Assembly (NCBI RefSeq): GCF_017744115.1
Contig: NZ_JAGHQW010000011.1
Span: forward strand, 53,856-117,855
DNA: 64,000 bases
Reading direction: 5' to 3'
Source: Salinisphaera sp. G21_0
GTDB lineage: Bacteria; Pseudomonadota; Gammaproteobacteria; Pseudomonadales; Endozoicomonadaceae
Under the pieces are notes generated by a model that saw only the letters and a list, made by a program, of their open reading frames with translations, did no database searches and was not told the origin of the DNA. Shown here in pieces: positions 17,919 to 27,055 of the stretch (its first letter is position 1; each line of letters begins with the position of its first letter). A program made the translations under genes and the position numbers.

Positions 17919-17948
17919 AATTTATGCTGCCCAGCTGGCAGGGTGAAC
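17919..17948 (-). repeat. CRISPR-repeat-like stem-loop upstream of cas1
   Basis: In minus orientation it reads GTTCACC, then CTGCC-AGCTG-GGCAG, then CATAAATT. Against the array repeat it has the same 5' GTTCAC, a 2-bp insertion, the same five-pair stem and a poorly kept handle. A TTGAAT/17 bp/CACAAT promoter-like pair on the minus strand lies just upstream, so the stem could sit at the 5' end of the cas1 mRNA. No PAM-flanked guide match was found for the bases after it. Confidence 0.4.
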
Positions 17949-18136
17949 CTTAGTGCATTGTGCCGGTGAGTGAATATTGATTCAATTGATCTGAGTTCTA
18001 TATTTCACCCTTTTTCTGGGGCAAAAAAATGGAGCTTATAAATCAAGTGGTTACAGATGGTGTTATTTTTTGGGTCAAAAAGCCTTTTTAGAGTTCTATC
18101 CCTTTAAATACGGGGGAGGTTATACTCAGAACTCTG
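17949..18136 (+). promoter_or_regulatory. Leader of CRISPR array 2 and cas1 intergenic region
   Basis: No gene lies between cas1 (17801) and the array (18137). The array-proximal ~96 bp are AT-rich and contain the IHF site, the block GGGTCAAAAAGCCTTTTT (18072-18089) shared with the other leader, and TATACT at 18121-18126 as a possible -10 that would start transcription at the first repeat. The cas1-proximal part carries the repeat-like stem. Confidence 0.75.
18041..18053 (+). promoter_or_regulatory. IHF site in array 2 leader
   Basis: AATCAAGTGGTTA is a perfect match to WATCAANNNNTTR, 83 bp before the first repeat. Same orientation and almost the same distance as in the other leader, although the surrounding sequence differs. 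Confidence 0.72.
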
Positions 18137-21100
18137 GTTCACTGCCGCACAGGCAGCTTAGAAATGCTTACGGACAACCAGCTTGACTGCTTTCGGGTTC
18201 ACTGCCGCACAGGCAGCTTAGAAACGCAGCTTCTTACAGGCTTGACGATAGGCTGGGTTCACTGCCGCACAGGCAGCTTAGAAATGATTCTGGTTTGCTG
18301 GTCCAGTTGCTCAAACGTTCACTGCCGCACAGGCAGCTTAGAAATATTTCGTGCCACTCGGCGCATAACAACAGCTTGTTCACTGCCGCACAGGCAGCTT
18401 AGAAAGCTTATGCGACCTCTCTTAATTCGTAGTGGTCGTTCACTGCCGCACAGGCAGCTTAGAAATTCCGTTTGGGCTACGCATCCCCGCTTCGTAAGTT
18501 CACTGCCGCACAGGCAGCTTAGAAATGTCACTGGAAGAAAAAGCGGAACTCGCTAAAGTTCACTGCCGCACAGGCAGCTTAGAAAGCTTCCGGCAGATCG
18601 TTGTAATTGAAGAAGAAGTTCACTGCCGCACAGGCAGCTTAGAAATTCAATGCTTTCATTCATGGAAGGAATGATTCGTTCACTGCCGCACAGGCAGCTT
18701 AGAAATAAAGATTATGGAGACGACCAAACCCGAAGGTGTTCACTGCCGCACAGGCAGCTTAGAAAAGTTAATGACGACACCGAAACCCCATGCAGTCGTT
18801 CACTGCCGCACAGGCAGCTTAGAAAAAGGTGCAAGCGGTGTCCCATACAGATGTAAAGTTCACTGCCGCACAGGCAGCTTAGAAATGAACTCAAAACAAG
18901 CTAAGATTTTTGGTGATGTTCACTGCCGCACAGGCAGCTTAGAAAAGAAAGCATACAGGCAGTGAGAGAGGCATCCCGTTCACTGCCGCACAGGCAGCTT
19001 AGAAAATGCTGGAGGAAACCTACCGCAAGGAGTTGGGGTTCACTGCCGCACAGGCAGCTTAGAAACCAGTGAAACTGACAAAGCATATCACGTTTTCGTT
19101 CACTGCCGCACAGGCAGCTTAGAAATGTTTGATATGTTCCAGATCCCAACCCTTGTAGTTCACTGCCGCACAGGCAGCTTAGAAATTCGGGGTCAGCCGT
19201 TCCTTATCCCACCCTTTGTTCACTGCCGCACAGGCAGCTTAGAAAGTGTGTAAGCAAGCAGGCAAGGCAACGAATAAGTTCACTGCCGCACAGGCAGCTT
19301 AGAAAGTCAGGTATTGCGCCAGTATCTGGGTATCAATGTTCACTGCCGCACAGGCAGCTTAGAAAGGTTTTCCGTATGAATCCCGGCATGGTCTCCTGTT
19401 CACTGCCGCACAGGCAGCTTAGAAATCTGGCGAAGCACGTCTGGCGCAACTATTACTGTTCACTGCCGCACAGGCAGCTTAGAAATTGCTGCTCGCATAT
19501 AACAACAGCTTCCAACGGTTCACTGCCGCACAGGCAGCTTAGAAATACACCCCACATAGAGATAATTTTTAGAGTTCGTTCACTGCCGCACAGGCAGCTT
19601 AGAAACCCAACAATAACAACTCAAACCGACGCGGGTAGTTCACTGCCGCACAGGCAGCTTAGAAAAAGTGGTACACAGGTAATCAGCCAGTGAATTAGTT
19701 CACTGCCGCACAGGCAGCTTAGAAAATTCGTTTCTCTGCTCATCTATACGAGTCAGCGTTCACTGCCGCACAGGCAGCTTAGAAATATCAGATACATGAA
19801 CCAGCATCAGAAGAAAAGTTCACTGCCGCACAGGCAGCTTAGAAATAACAACCCCTAGCGATTCTTTACAAAACGCTGTTCACTGCCGCACAGGCAGCTT
19901 AGAAAATTCGCAAGAAGGCCAAAAAGGAAGGCTGGATGTTCACTGCCGCACAGGCAGCTTAGAAATGACGGCGGATGAACTGGCGCACTATGCCGGAGTT
20001 CACTGCCGCACAGGCAGCTTAGAAATTTAGGGACGTGCCTGCCAGACAAAAGCCTAAGTTCACTGCCGCACAGGCAGCTTAGAAATGCAAGAAGCAGGTT
20101 ATTGCTGATCTGATTCAGTTCACTGCCGCACAGGCAGCTTAGAAATGAGTGGTTTAAACACAGTAGTTTCCAGACCCGTTCACTGCCGCACAGGCAGCTT
20201 AGAAAAGCAAGGCCCGCAAGGACAGGGCATAGTCATCGTTCACTGCCGCACAGGCAGCTTAGAAAACAGCCTGGCAGACACCAACAAAGAAGCCTTGGTT
20301 CACTGCCGCACAGGCAGCTTAGAAAATTAACAGGAATTTCCGATACTTCACCACCTAGTTCACTGCCGCACAGGCAGCTTAGAAATTGCCCGATCTGATG
20401 GATATGCGAGAGCTGAAGTTCACTGCCGCACAGGCAGCTTAGAAATTGGAAACAAACCGTTTGAATGTACTGCTGGTGTTCACTGCCGCACAGGCAGCTT
20501 AGAAAATTTTTCAAATTCCTCTTTATCCTCTGGAAATGTTCACTGCCGCACAGGCAGCTTAGAAATTTCGGAGTTCCACAAAATGCTTCAAGAAAACGTT
20601 CACTGCCGCACAGGCAGCTTAGAAATGCTCTGCTTGGTTCGCTTTTCGTATCGCTTTGTTCACTGCCGCACAGGCAGCTTAGAAAATGATTTTTTTATGC
20701 CTGCTTTGAGTCTGGTGGTTCACTGCCGCACAGGCAGCTTAGAAAGCCACCAATCCGCCGCCAGCGGTGCCGGACAAGTTCACTGCCGCACAGGCAGCTT
20801 AGAAATACACGGAGGGGAGAGGATACTGGTTCGGGACGTTCACTGCCGCACAGGCAGCTTAGAAAATGCAGCGAATTGAGCAGGCAGCCAATGCCAGGTT
20901 CACTGCCGCACAGGCAGCTTAGAAATCTTTCAGGCTCAAGGCCTGGCGGATAGCAGCGTTCACTGCCGCACAGGCAGCTTAGAAATTTGAATGCGTCGTA
21001 TATCCGTTTGTCTCTCAGTTCACTGCCGCACAGGCAGCTTAGAAAAGTACCGGCTGCACCTTGCCTGGTGTATCAAAGTTCACTGCCGCACAGGCAGCTT

Positions 21101-21885
21101 AGAAAAGTCGGCGGTGATGCCCGGGTACCAGTAGTCCGTTCACTGCCGCACAGGCAGCTTAGAAAGTGCAGGTAGTCTTCAAGGTCTTCCTGTTCGCGTT
21201 CACTGCCGCACAGGCAGCTTAGAAAACAGAGAAAGGACATGGCCAGCAAAACCCGCTGTTCACTGCCGCACAGGCAGCTTAGAAATTTGGTGTTACTCTA
21301 TCTGCCTATAGGGCTGGGTTCACTGCCGCACAGGCAGCTTAGAAAAGCTCGGCATCACGAACAGCGTCCACCTGACCGTTCACTGCCGCACAGGCAGCTT
21401 AGAAATTTCCATACCCTAAATTACCGCAGGGCCGATAGTTCACTGCCGCACAGGCAGCTTAGAAAAAGTATTTGCGCCCCTTGTCTGATGCTATGGGGTT
21501 CACTGCCGCACAGGCAGCTTAGAAAATAGCTGTAAAAGAACTGTTTCAAATGCCAGAGTTCACTGCCGCACAGGCAGCTTAGAAACATCGTCGTACTCGC
21601 CGGTATAATTAAGATCAGTTCACTGCCGCACAGGCAGCTTAGAAATGTTAACCGGTTTCTGGCCATGCCGTGGACCAGTTCACTGCCGCACAGGCAGCTT
21701 AGAAATTCAGCGCTGGCGTCACCTTGACCCTTGGTAGGTTCACTGCCGCACAGGCAGCTTAGAAATCTATTTTGACGCCTGCGATGTAGTCTTGATTGTT
21801 CACTGCCGCACAGGCAGCCCTCCAAATGACTACCCGCGTAGAAGTGAAAGCCCCAATATTCACTGCCTCACAAGCAACTCAGAAA
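18137..21885 (+). CRISPR. Type I-F CRISPR array 2: 63 repeats, 62 spacers
   Basis: Same 28-bp repeat as array 1, on the plus strand, with 32-bp spacers at a steady 60-bp period. It is transcribed rightward, away from cas1. Sixty-one repeats appear intact. The next (21798-21825) loses its handle after GGCAG, and the last (21858-21885, starting ATTCACTGCCTCACAAGC) is degenerate throughout. These mark the old, leader-distal end. The lack of repeat variants before the last two suggests a young, actively growing array. Confidence 0.98.
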
Positions 21886-22095
21886 AGCGAACAAACAACC
21901 CGGGTATCAAAGTTTCCAACTCCAGCCAAGGCTGCAATCATTGAGAGGATAAAATCCAGAGGCGGAATATTTCCTGTCGTATAGTAAAGCAAGGCTGTTC
22001 AGCGATCTTGGGCAAATCAGAGTCGGTGATACACGTCAGCAGTTTTTTAATTAAACTGAAGTGCCGATCTTGTTCAGCCTTGGTAACCTGTATTT
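21886..22095. other. Region downstream of array 2
   Basis: Some 210 bp with no gene. An 8-bp inverted repeat, CAAGGCTG (21990-21997) and CAGCCTTG (22075-22082), brackets an AT-rich centre. It may be a remnant of a small mobile element or chance. A very eroded further CRISPR repeat near 21918-21945 is possible but not convincing. Confidence 0.3.
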
Positions 22096-23307
22096 TTAAG
22101 ATTTGATACCCAGTGAATAAATCTTATTAATGGTTTTTTTGGTTAAACAGCCTGACTCAATCAAACCAGTGATGATTTTAGTTACTGGTTGACAAGCGCC
22201 TCCACAAAACATGAACGATGACTTAAGTAAATCTTCACTGTAGCGTACATTTTTCTCAGGTTTGAAGTTCAAATCAAGAATATCAGGATTTGACTGAAAA
22301 ACAGTGTACAGGATGTCAAAGTCAAGGTTGCTTTTTAATAATATATTTTCAACCTTGTCAATGGTTTTTTCGTTTCGTGGTATCCAGGTTTTGTTTTTTT
22401 CGACTTCTTGATAAACGGCCTTTTGCCAGTTTGACCAATCTGACTTAATCACTTGGGTCGGATTCTTACCGAACTGCCCTGGATTAACACCTATGACACG
22501 GATATTACATCTGTGAGTTTCATTTAGATAGGAAGTAAACTGATGCATTAGCTCAGTTTTACCGGCATCAGTATCTCTCCCGCTGGTAATAGCTGTTGTT
22601 ATGAATTCTCCAGCCAGATCGCAGGCTGAGGCAACCTCAGGTTGGTTGCATGAAGTATTGTAATCCGGCAGCTGGTTATTCGGTGTTTCATCATTTACTG
22701 AACTGGCTTGATCCTTAAAACCCCAAGCGTATATCTTGTTAACAAGTTCTTCTTCCACCAGTCCCATTGAGATAGCTTTCATAATAAAGTCTTTTGCGGG
22801 TATACATCGGCCTCGCATTAGCCCGGCCACCTGCTGAAAAGGCCTCTTTTTATCCAAAATAGAAGTGACAGAATAAAAGTCATAATACTCCGGGTCCAAT
22901 GATGGTAAAAATTCAAACAGAAGTTTTGCTGTGTCCTCCGATCCGATCTTGTCTCCTATTTCTTCGATGGCATCATATCCCTGATCAAAAACCTTCTGGT
23001 CGACGTTGTCTTGCCACTCTTTCCAATCGCAATGGCTAAAATCCTTTGGGTTGGTTAGTACGCTCAGTTCAGTCGGGAGTATGAAAGGTCTGGGGATGCG
23101 CTCATTTAATTGCTTGACCATTCTGGCAAACAGTGATTTTTGGCATTGCCTAATGTCCCCTCGTTTGGATTTACGGATTGCTTCGGCGTTGAGAATAAAT
23201 TTTTTTGCCAGCTGTTCAATTGAATAAAGACTGTCATCGATTGCTTCCTGATAAGTGGGTGGAGCATCAGTGTTAAAACAGGTGGAAGTAGAAATATCCC
23301 GGATCAT
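22096..23307 (-). CDS. Two-domain protein with N-terminal PPxY motif (unrecognised family)
   Basis: 403 aa, unrecognised. Two features stand out. First, DAPPTYQEAID at residues 15-25 is a PPxY motif in the sequence style of eukaryotic WW-domain ligands (PPxY followed by an acidic helix). Second, the protein is an internal duplication: residues ~90-200 and ~290-403 share DWxxWQ, an acidic helix, a hydrophobic middle and a C-terminal pattern ending NKIYAWGFK or NKIYSLGIK. Domains of this length, all-helical and ending so, could be death-fold-like, but I cannot confirm it. No signal peptide or membrane segment. It stands next to the end of the CRISPR locus and ahead of the core gene rsmI on the other strand. 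An effector role aimed at host ubiquitin ligases is speculation. Confidence 0.6.
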   Translation of the reverse strand: MIRDISTSTCFNTDAPPTYQEAIDDSLYSIEQLAKKFILNAEAIRKSKRGDIRQCQKSLFARMVKQLNERIPRPFILPTELSVLTNPKDFSHCDWKEWQDNVDQKVFDQGYDAIEEIGDKIGSEDTAKLLFEFLPSLDPEYYDFYSVTSILDKKRPFQQVAGLMRGRCIPAKDFIMKAISMGLVEEELVNKIYAWGFKDQASSVNDETPNNQLPDYNTSCNQPEVASACDLAGEFITTAITSGRDTDAGKTELMHQFTSYLNETHRCNIRVIGVNPGQFGKNPTQVIKSDWSNWQKAVYQEVEKNKTWIPRNEKTIDKVENILLKSNLDFDILYTVFQSNPDILDLNFKPEKNVRYSEDLLKSSFMFCGGACQPVTKIITGLIESGCLTKKTINKIYSLGIKS

Positions 23308-23557
23308 AGCTCATCTCAGTAATTGCAGGAAAAAAGCATTCACCATAAATTGACCTATTGATTAAAAAAAAGTTCCGTACACTAACCTGGGTTCGTGCGT
23401 TCACAATGGCTTCTGGTGACTTATTCCCTTGCAGGTGTTCATGTTCCTTGCCGGGGCTAAAGTCTTCTGCCTGAATGGTAATCAGAGTTCTGATTCTGTC
23501 TGGATTTTTTTCGGATGTGTCGTGATCAAAATGGTAAGCTACTGCCTGAAAATTCAT
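23273..23557 (-). CDS. Small hypothetical protein, doubtful
   Basis: 94 aa open frame in the gap before rsmI, overlapping the start of the PPxY protein by 35 bp on the same strand. No motif, no convincing ribosome binding site. It could be the remnant of a gene at the edge of the accessory block, or not a gene at all. Confidence 0.2.
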   Translation of the reverse strand: MNFQAVAYHFDHDTSEKNPDRIRTLITIQAEDFSPGKEHEHLQGNKSPEAIVNARTQVSVRNFFLINRSIYGECFFPAITEMSYDPGYFYFHLF

Positions 23558-23574
23558 ATCGGTTCTTTATTGTC

Positions 23575-24420
23575 ATGTCTGACTCGCTTCTTTATATAGT
23601 CTCTACACCAATGGGTAATCTGGGTGATATGACGCCCAGGGCCATAGAGGTGCTTCGTCAGGTTGACGTTATTGCCGCAGAGGATACCCGGCACAGTAAG
23701 CGTTTGATGAATCACTTTGGTATTGATACTCCGCTGATTCCCTGTCATGACCACAATGAACGACATCAGGCCGGAATGATTGTGCGACGTATGCAGGCGG
23801 GGGAAACCATTGCCCTGATCAGTGATGCCGGTACGCCGTTAATTTCTGATCCTGGCTTTTATCTGGTCCGGTCGGTGAGAGAGGCGGGATTTCGGGTGGT
23901 TCCCATACCCGGGGCCTGTGCATTTATCGCCGCGCTGTCAGTCAGTGGTTTGCCCACGGACCGTTTTTATTTTGAAGGTTTTCTGCCCGCGAAAGGGGCG
24001 GGGCGTCGCAAGCGAATAGAATCGTTGGCGGCTTTTTCCAGTACCTGGGGGGTTTATGAGTCGCCACACCGTATTATGGAACTTCTGGAAGATCTGGAAA
24101 TGGTGCTGGGTGGTGACCGGTACATAGCTCTTGCCCGGGAAATCACGAAAACCTTTGAAACCGTGTTGACCGGGACGGTGTCTGAGATTCAGGCCGTTTT
24201 GCAATCCGATGCCAATCAGCAGCGTGGCGAGTTTGTGGTGCTGATCGAGGGCTTTAAGGAGGAAGAAGATTCTGAAATCAGCCCGGACATTGCAAAAATG
24301 CTGCAACGTCTGTTACTGGATTTACCCATAAAAAAAGCGGCTGCCGTGGTCGCTGATCTGACCGGGTTGAGAAAGAAAGACCTCTATGAATTGGGGTTGG
24401 ACATGAAGAAGGGGGAGTAG
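23575..24420 (+). CDS. rsmI: 16S rRNA (cytidine-1402-2'-O)-methyltransferase RsmI
   Basis: 281 aa from the ATG at 23575. It methylates the ribose 2'-OH of C1402 in 16S rRNA with SAM, paired in function with RsmH encoded nearby, which methylates N4 of the same base. Seen: the tetrapyrrole-methylase-fold N-terminus LYIVSTPMGNLGDMTPRA, AAEDTRHSKRLMNHFGI, LISDAGTPLISDPGF and the FEGFLPAKGAGRRKR block. A longer in-frame opening upstream (GTG 23515) adds residues foreign to the family, so the ATG is preferred. In Pseudomonas the same rsmI-rnpB-mraZ order occurs, with lpoA and yraN next to rsmI. Here those are replaced by the CRISPR/accessory block. Confidence 0.96.
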   Translation: MSDSLLYIVSTPMGNLGDMTPRAIEVLRQVDVIAAEDTRHSKRLMNHFGIDTPLIPCHDHNERHQAGMIVRRMQAGETIALISDAGTPLISDPGFYLVRSVREAGFRVVPIPGACAFIAALSVSGLPTDRFYFEGFLPAKGAGRRKRIESLAAFSSTWGVYESPHRIMELLEDLEMVLGGDRYIALAREITKTFETVLTGTVSEIQAVLQSDANQQRGEFVVLIEGFKEEEDSEISPDIAKMLQRLLLDLPIKKAAAVVADLTGLRKKDLYELGLDMKKGE

Positions 24421-24451
24421 TTGCTGATCACGGGAGTTGTCCTGCAATAGA

Positions 24452-24500
24452 CGCTTCCCGCTTCCCGCTTCCCGCTTCCCGCTTCCCGCCGCCCGCTACC
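24452..24500 (+). repeat. Heptamer tandem repeat (CGCTTCC)x5 plus two variants
   Basis: Five exact copies of CGCTTCC, then CGCCGCC and CGCTACC, in the gap between rsmI and rnpB, 30 bp after the rsmI stop. The strand bias (pyrimidine-rich plus strand) may form unusual DNA structure. Copy number is likely to vary between strains. Confidence 0.85.
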
Positions 24501-24651
24501 CGAAATGTGCTTTTGTGGGCAGCGGCTTTTTACCAGGCCAAGTAAAATGATGACGGTATTCCGGGACAAATCATAAGTGGGTTTTTGCTGCAATTGGAGA
24601 TATGAATAACAGTTTTTGCCAATCCCGGAACCGAGTGATTTGTTGTTACTG

Positions 24652-24680
24652 TTGATTATTGCAGATTTCACAAGTAATAT
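24652..24680 (+). promoter_or_regulatory. rnpB promoter
   Basis: TTGATT (24652-24657), 17-bp spacer, TAATAT (24675-24680), placing the start at about 24688, where the P1 helix of RNase P RNA begins. A textbook sigma-70 arrangement. Confidence 0.75.
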
Positions 24681-24687
24681 TCTCCGC

Positions 24688-25096
<409 letters not shown>

Positions 25097-25106
25097 ACTC
25101 TTTTTT

Positions 25107-25390
25107 CCGCTTCAAGTTTGCTTTTCCTGATCGTTTTTGTGGTTGTCAGGGTGTCTGTTGCCACGGGACGTGTTTCTGTCTTTGTCTCACTGTCTTTAAA
25201 TCGAAAGTCTTTATCGCAATAAAAGTGTTTTGCGCCCGATGTTGCTGTCTTTAAAAAAATAGAACCATAGTTCTTTAATTCCTTCATAGATTCTGTTTTG
25301 CCCTTTGTTTAAAGGCTTTCGCTATTCATTTTTCAAACTGTTCTTTTATTGGGTTGTCCAATAATGACGGGGAAGAGGTAGAACCCCTGC
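25107..25390. other. Intergenic region between rnpB and the mra promoter
   Basis: About 280 bp, T-rich on the plus strand, without a supportable gene. Short open frames here lack start signals and overlap the RNase P RNA. Confidence 0.5.
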
Positions 25391-25419
25391 TTGACGTGGG
25401 TTTTTCAGATTCCTATAGT
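25391..25419 (+). promoter_or_regulatory. Pmra: promoter of the dcw cluster
   Basis: TTGACG (25391-25396), 17 bp, TATAGT (25414-25419). A strong sigma-70 promoter starting near 25426, right where the 10-bp operator repeats begin. In E. coli the equivalent promoter drives most of the cluster. Confidence 0.8.
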
Positions 25420-25427
25420 GTGCTTTA

Positions 25428-25461
25428 GTGGTGTAAAGTGGATTATTGTGGGGCGAATTGG
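25428..25461 (+). promoter_or_regulatory. MraZ operator: four 10-bp-spaced GTGG boxes
   Basis: GTGG at 25428, 25438 and 25448 and TTGG at 25458, a strict 10-bp period (one helical turn), just downstream of the predicted transcription start. MraZ is known to bind such short G-rich direct repeats upstream of its own gene and repress the cluster. The position inside the initially transcribed region fits autorepression. Confidence 0.75.
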
Positions 25462-25553
25462 GTGGCCGAATGGAGTTGGCTCTCATTAGTGCTTTTTATA
25501 AGTGATGATTGCTTTAAGGTTTTCAGGGGTTCGGGGACCAGGGAGAAGGTAAT

Positions 25554-26009
25554 GTGTTTCGCGGTGTGAATGCCATTAATCTGGATGCCAAAGGGCGTCT
25601 TGCCATACCAGCCCGATATCGGCAGGTGTTGCGGGATCGCTGCGGTGGTGCTCTGGTGGCAACGATTGACACCGACGAACCTTGCTTGCTGATTTATCCA
25701 TTGGATGAGTGGGAGCTTATTCAGCAGAAAATTGAAGCGCTTCCCAGTTTTCATTCAATGACCCGCCGGATTCAGAGGCTCTTGATTGGTCACGCCACCG
25801 ATGTAGAGCTGGACGGCAATGGGCGTATTCTTATCCCTCCACTGTTGCGTGACTACGCAGGTCTTGAAAAGCACAGTATTTTGCTGGGTCAGGGCAAGAA
25901 ATTCGAGCTTTGGGATGAACGTTGCTGGAATGAGCGCCGCGACCAATATCTGAAAGAAGCCAGTGAATCAGAAGAGATTCCGATGGAATTGCAGTCGCTC
26001 TCTTTGTAA
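25554..26009 (+). CDS. mraZ: MraZ transcriptional repressor of the dcw cluster
   Basis: 151 aa. It is a DNA-binding ring protein with two AbrB-like half domains. Seen: the first half with [15 protein letters not shown] (about 9-23) and the second with [19 protein letters not shown] (about 84-102); the repeated D-x-K/N-GR-x-x-IP motif is the family hallmark. The start is GTG at 25554 with GGGAGAAGG upstream; an ATG two bases earlier is out of frame. First gene of the cluster, behind a strong promoter with four operator boxes that this protein should bind. Confidence 0.96.
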   Translation: MFRGVNAINLDAKGRLAIPARYRQVLRDRCGGALVATIDTDEPCLLIYPLDEWELIQQKIEALPSFHSMTRRIQRLLIGHATDVELDGNGRILIPPLLRDYAGLEKHSILLGQGKKFELWDERCWNERRDQYLKEASESEEIPMELQSLSL

Positions 26010-26056
26010 ATCATTTTTTTGCTGTTTTTGAGTTAAGAAAGCTTTGTGAAAAGTGT

Positions 26057-27055
26057 ATGAAATCGTTAAATCGTGTTGGTGGTCAGGCAGGTGGTGATAA
26101 AGGTGGCCATAAAATGGTAATGCCCGGAAATGAGGTGGCTAACCATGTACATAAAACAGTGCTGCTGAATGAGGCTGTCGATGCGTTGCTGACTGATCCT
26201 TCCGGAGTCTATGTCGACGGCACTTTTGGCAGAGGCGGCCACAGTCGTTTGATTTTGAACGCCCTGACAGAGCAGGGACGGCTGGTGGGTATTGATAAAG
26301 ATCCATTGGCCATTGCCACCGGTGTCCAGCTGGCCAGCGATGACCCACGCTTTGCAATTCATCATGGTTCTTTTACCGATGTGGACTCCGTGCACAGTGA
26401 TCAGTTAGTGGATGGGATTTTGCTGGATCTTGGGGTTTCTTCACCCCAGCTGGATGATCCGGAAAGAGGTTTCAGTTTTATGCAAGAGGGGCCTCTGGAT
26501 ATGCGGATGAATCACCAGGATGGCGAGACTGCCGCTGGCTGGCTGGCACGGGCGGAGGAGCAGGAGATCAGCCGGGTAATCTGGGAGTATGGCGAAGACC
26601 GCTTTTCCCGGAGGATGGCCAGAGCCATTGTCAGGGAAAGGGATATTGAACCGATTCTGACCACCCGGCGGCTTGCCGATATTATTGCTGCGGCCTGCCC
26701 CACCAGGGAGAAGGGTAAGCACCCGGCGACCCGTGCGTTTCAGGCCATCAGAATCCATATCAACCGGGAGCTTGAGGATCTGGTGCTTTGCCTGGATCGG
26801 GCCCTGGAAAAATTGAAGCCCGGTGGCCGACTGGTGGTTATCAGCTTTCACTCATTGGAAGACAGAATTGTAAAACGGTTTATCCGCAAGCATCAAAAGG
26901 GGGATGAGCTGCCAAGCTGGCTGCCGGTAACAGAAGATCAGTTGAATCGACGGATGAAAAGTCTGGGCAAGGCGATCAAACCTTCCAGGCAGGAAGTGCA
27001 GGAAAACCCCAGGGCACGAAGTGCGGTTATGCGTGTGGCAGAAAAGCTGGTTTGA
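26057..27055 (+). CDS. rsmH: 16S rRNA (cytosine-1402-N4)-methyltransferase RsmH
   Basis: 332 aa from ATG 26057, or 313 from ATG 26114, which has AAAGGTGG upstream and fits the family N-terminus ([13 protein letters not shown]) better. It methylates N4 of C1402 in the ribosomal P site; RsmI, encoded 1.6 kb upstream, completes the same nucleotide. Seen: [11 protein letters not shown] (SAM loop), [25 protein letters not shown]-x(5)-[17 protein letters not shown], and [11 protein letters not shown]. The stop overlaps the ftsL start. Confidence 0.96.
   Translation: MKSLNRVGGQAGGDKGGHKMVMPGNEVANHVHKTVLLNEAVDALLTDPSGVYVDGTFGRGGHSRLILNALTEQGRLVGIDKDPLAIATGVQLASDDPRFAIHHGSFTDVDSVHSDQLVDGILLDLGVSSPQLDDPERGFSFMQEGPLDMRMNHQDGETAAGWLARAEEQEISRVIWEYGEDRFSRRMARAIVRERDIEPILTTRRLADIIAAACPTREKGKHPATRAFQAIRIHINRELEDLVLCLDRALEKLKPGGRLVVISFHSLEDRIVKRFIRKHQKGDELPSWLPVTEDQLNRRMKSLGKAIKPSRQEVQENPRARSAVMRVAEKLV

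Noticed and set aside
17860..17925. A second CreR-type guide following the repeat-like stem upstream of cas1
   Set aside because: The bases after its handle-like part gave no match with a CC PAM in the cas1 or leader region that I could find by eye, and the handle is poorly kept.
18164..21984. Similar repeated-peptide open frames through array 2 and just beyond it
   Set aside because: Same artefact of translating the repeat. The frame at 21796-21984 only runs out of the last degenerate repeats.
24384..24671. Minus-strand open frame between rsmI and rnpB with GSGRREAGSGKREAGS
   Set aside because: Its repetitive peptide is the translation of the CGCTTCC heptamer array. No ribosome binding site.
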